A stretch of DNA of 6,925 bases from an uncultured Bacillota bacterium. Its GTDB lineage: Bacteria; Bacillota_I; Bacilli_A; RFN20; CAG-449. The stretch lies in NCBI GenBank assembly GCA_905204225.1, contig CAJKZK010000092.1, positions 1 through 6,925 on the forward strand. The letters run 5' to 3'. This document shows, piece after piece, positions 5,569 to 6,925 of this stretch (the first letter of the stretch is position 1; the number at the start of each line of letters is the position of its first letter). The position numbers were made by a program, and so were the translations under genes. The notes under the pieces are model-generated. The model was not told the DNA's origin. It did no database searches and was given only the letters and a program-made list of their open reading frames with translations.

Positions 5569-5657
5569 TCCTAACGCTCTCCTTTTCTTATTTTTTAGCT
5601 AATGTTCATTAATTTGTGACTAATCAGAGGACCATTAGTGCGCTTAAACGCTCTTAT
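5569..5657 (-). promoter_or_regulatory. Structured 5' leader of rplS, candidate L19 leader
   Basis: About 85 bases separate the predicted transcript start from the rplS ATG. They include a hairpin ACTAAT/ATTAGT (5619-5624, 5634-5639) with a 9-base loop GGTCCTCTG, next to a GC-containing GCGTTTAAGCGC, in sharp contrast to the A/T-only surroundings. Firmicutes rplS genes are known to carry an autoregulatory L19 leader. Position and the presence of structure fit, but I cannot confirm the consensus by eye. Binding of bL19 to this RNA would be the expected control. Confidence 0.5.
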
Positions 5658-5686
5658 ATAATAAATATAATTAATTTATTTTTCAA
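5658..5686 (-). promoter_or_regulatory. Promoter of rplS
   Basis: On the minus strand TTGAAA (5681-5686), a 17-base spacer and TATTAT (5658-5663) form a good sigma-A-type promoter, five of six bases at each hexamer. Transcription would begin near 5650, at the edge of the structured leader. It is divergent from the rpsP promoter about 80 bases away. Confidence 0.7.
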
Positions 5687-5765
5687 TGATTTAATCAAAA
5701 AAAATAATTTATTTAGTTAAAAAATTGTATATTTAATTATTTTTTTACATGTTAAGCATTTTTAC

Positions 5766-5794
5766 TTGACACAATAAAATCTATATAATAAAAT
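5766..5794 (+). promoter_or_regulatory. Promoter of rpsP-khpA
   Basis: Perfect -35 TTGACA (5766-5771), a 17-base spacer and -10 TAAAAT (5789-5794, five of six). The predicted start is near 5801, giving a leader of about 23 bases that contains AAGGAGA. A perfect TATAAT at 5784-5789 is only 12 bases from this -35 and so is the less likely -10. Confidence 0.78.
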
Positions 5795-5823
5795 TACTTT
5801 GCTTAAGAAAAAAGGAGATTTTT

Positions 5824-6081
5824 ATGGTTAAAATTAGATTAACAAGAACTGGACGTCATTTCGATCCAACATATAGAATGGTTGTTGCAGATTCACGCTA
5901 TGCTAGAGATGGAAGATTCATTGAACAAGTTGGTTTCTATGATCCTATAACAGATGAAATCAAATTAGATGAAGAAAAAATTATGTCTTGGTTAAATAAA
6001 GGTGCTCAAGTATCAGACACAGTTAAATCAATTCTTTCAAAACACGGAATTATTGCTAAATTTACTGCAAGCAAAAAGTAG
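5824..6081 (+). CDS. rpsP: Small-subunit ribosomal protein bS16
   Basis: bS16 binds 16S rRNA early in 30S assembly. The 85 residues have the normal length and the family start MVKIRLTRTGRHFDPTYRMV, followed by ADSRYARDGRFIEQVGFYDP (22-41) and a C-terminal part ending LSKHGIIAKFTASKK. The ATG is preceded by AAGGAGA (5812-5818) at ideal spacing and by a strong promoter. The stop is nine bases before the khpA ATG, and its last bases belong to the khpA ribosome binding site, so the two are co-transcribed and probably translationally linked. The rpsP-khpA-rimM order matches Bacillus rpsP-ylqC-(ylqD)-rimM with ylqD missing. Confidence 0.98.
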   Translation: MVKIRLTRTGRHFDPTYRMVVADSRYARDGRFIEQVGFYDPITDEIKLDEEKIMSWLNKGAQVSDTVKSILSKHGIIAKFTASKK

Positions 6082-6090
6082 GTGAATAAA

Positions 6091-6348
6091 ATGGATTATA
6101 TTGCACTTATTCATCAATTAATCGATGACATCTTAAATAATCCTGAAAAAGTTAAAATTGAACAAATTGAAGGTAGTTCAGAAAAAGATATAGTTTATCT
6201 TATTTCTTGTACAGCTGAAGATACTGGCCGTTTAATTGGAAAACATGGTTCTACCGCAGATGCTTTAAGAGAAGTATTATCTATTGCAGGTAAAAACAAT
6301 AACCAAAGAATTCATATTAAACTCGCAACTTTACCAGAAGAAAATTAA
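6091..6348 (+). CDS. khpA: KH-domain RNA-binding protein KhpA (YlqC)
   Basis: Small single-KH-domain RNA-binding protein. In streptococci and lactobacilli KhpA pairs with KhpB (EloR/Jag) and affects cell elongation and division; here the role is inferred from the family. The 85 residues contain the KH hallmark GRLIGKHGSTADALREVL with its G-K-H-G loop (near residues 48-51). An in-frame GTG at 6082 would add three residues, but AGGTG at 6080-6084 is better read as the ribosome binding site for the ATG at 6091, so that start is preferred. A terminator-like hairpin follows its stop. Confidence 0.94.
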   Translation: MDYIALIHQLIDDILNNPEKVKIEQIEGSSEKDIVYLISCTAEDTGRLIGKHGSTADALREVLSIAGKNNNQRIHIKLATLPEEN

Positions 6349-6360
6349 TTGTCTCAGTTT

Positions 6361-6390
6361 AAAGATGTGGAAATTCCACATCTTTTTATT
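6361..6390 (+). terminator. Intrinsic terminator or attenuator between khpA and rimM
   Basis: AAAGATGTGG (6361-6370) and CCACATCTTT (6376-6385) form a perfect 10-bp stem with a 5-base loop AAATT, followed by TTATTT, with five T in a row at 6383-6387. It starts 12 bases after the khpA stop and ends before the rimM ATG. It should stop much of the rpsP-khpA transcript and lower rimM expression relative to the ribosomal protein. Confidence 0.8.
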
Positions 6391-6396
6391 TAAAAT
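6368..6396 (+). promoter_or_regulatory. Possible promoter giving leaderless rimM mRNA
   Basis: TGGAAA (6368-6373, four of six), a 17-base spacer and TAAAAT (6391-6396, five of six, the same -10 as rpsP). The -10 ends six bases before the rimM ATG, so transcription would begin at the start codon. Such hexamers are frequent in A/T-rich DNA; the support comes from the upstream terminator and the absence of a Shine-Dalgarno site. Confidence 0.3.
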
Positions 6397-6402
6397 AAAA
6401 TT

Positions 6403-6907
6403 ATGGAACGAAATGATTATTTAAATGTTGGAATTATTATAAAAACTAGAGGCCTTAAAGGCACTTTTAAAATTAAATCTACTTCTTATTTTGCTAAAGA
6501 AAGGTATAAAAAAAATAGCGAAATATATTTAGTAAATGAAAAAGAAGAGATTGAAAAAAAATTAACAGTTAAATCTTATTCTAATGAAGGTGAATTTGAT
6601 TTTGTTACTTTCAATGAAATATCTTCTATTGAAGAAGCAGAAAAATATATAGGATGGTATTTACAAATTAAAAAAGATGAATTACCACCTCTACCAAAAA
6701 ACACTTATTATTTTAATGATTTATTAAATCTTAGTTGTGTTGATGAAGAAGGGAATATTTTTGGCACAGTCAAAAAAGTAGAAGATTTTACATCTCAAAT
6801 ATCTTTAAGAATAGAATTAAAAAACAAAAAAACAATTCTAATCCCTTTTGTTAATTTCTATATTAAAAAAGTAGATTTAGAAAACAAAATAATTACTATT
6901 CACTTAA
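6403..6907 (+). CDS. rimM: 16S rRNA processing protein RimM, last residues missing
   Basis: RimM binds ribosomal protein uS19 and helps mature the head of the 30S subunit. Translated from the sequence: an N-terminal barrel with YLNVGIIIKTRGLKGTFKIKS, EISSIEEAEKYIGWYLQI in the middle, then the PRC-barrel part with YYFNDLLNLSCVDEEGNIFG and the closing KKVDLENKIITIHL. The family usually ends within a few residues of this point (about 170 in total); residue 168 is the last encoded by genomic DNA. No stop codon is reached because sequencing adapter follows, and the apparent codons after 6907 are artefact. The ATG fits the family start, but no Shine-Dalgarno site precedes it and a terminator lies just upstream. 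trmD would be expected next. Confidence 0.93.
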
Positions 6908-6925
6908 AGATCGGAAGAGCACACG
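6908..6925 (+). other. Illumina adapter read-through at the contig end
   Basis: AGATCGGAAGAGCACACG is identical to the first 18 bases of the TruSeq adapter. It interrupts rimM just before its expected stop and is far more GC-rich than everything around it. It is an assembly artefact, not genome. Confidence 0.97.

Noticed and set aside
6082..6090. GTG start for khpA, adding three residues
   Set aside because: This GTG is part of the AGGTG ribosome binding site for the ATG at 6091, which matches the family N-terminus better.
1..6925. Mycoplasma-type code with TGA read as Trp
   Set aside because: Tryptophans in rbgA, rhuM, rpsP and rimM are all TGG, and no gene needs TGA read-through, so the standard code fits.
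1..6925. CRISPR array, tRNA or rRNA genes
   Set aside because: No regularly spaced repeats, cloverleaf sequences or rRNA-like stretches were seen on either strand.

Overview
The window looks like a draft contig from a very AT-rich, standard-code member of the low-GC Firmicutes/Bacilli (an Erysipelotrichia-like or Acholeplasma/RF39-like lineage; the exact clade cannot be fixed from this stretch). The reasons are the base composition, Bacillus-type gene neighbourhoods (rpsP-khpA-rimM; rplS; rbgA-rnhB-dprA-topA), GGAGG ribosome binding sites, TTGACA/TATAAT-type promoters, and TGG for Trp with TGA read as stop. The last 18 bases match the start of the Illumina TruSeq adapter, so the right edge is not genomic.

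Layout. Reading leftward from about 5.69 kb on the minus strand: promoter, candidate leader, rplS (bL19) and a strong terminator; then lepB (signal peptidase I), a 1.4-kb inserted segment carrying rhuM, rbgA (50S assembly GTPase), rnhB (RNase HII), dprA, and topA, which has its own promoter and is cut by the left edge. Reading rightward on the plus strand from a divergent promoter: rpsP (bS16), khpA (KH RNA-binding protein), a terminator-like hairpin, and rimM (16S maturation factor), which runs into the adapter. In Bacillus, rpsP-ylqC-rimM-trmD-rplS-rbgA-rnhB lie in one direction. Here rplS and everything after it point the other way from rpsP-rimM, so a rearrangement has separated rimM from rplS.

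The most informative region is 2.89-4.38 kb. Just 17 nt after lepB there is a ribosome binding site, a TTG start and 13 further codons ending in His-Trp. They match the codons before the PGHM motif of the intact rbgA 1456 bp away (32 of 36 nt, 23 consecutive). This is a broken-off copy of the rbgA 5' end. The DNA between the two copies holds a hairpin, a 28-codon ORF, the first 16 codons of a serine recombinase (with the Y-x-R-x-S catalytic motif) and a complete rhuM, whose stop codon overlaps the present rbgA start as TAATG. The simplest reading is that a recombinase-borne element entered the start of rbgA, decayed, kept rhuM, and gave rbgA a new start and about 20 extra N-terminal residues.

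Most genes serve ribosome production and function (rpsP, rplS, rimM, khpA, rbgA), with DNA maintenance (rnhB, dprA, topA) and protein export (lepB) alongside. rhuM is the only accessory gene.
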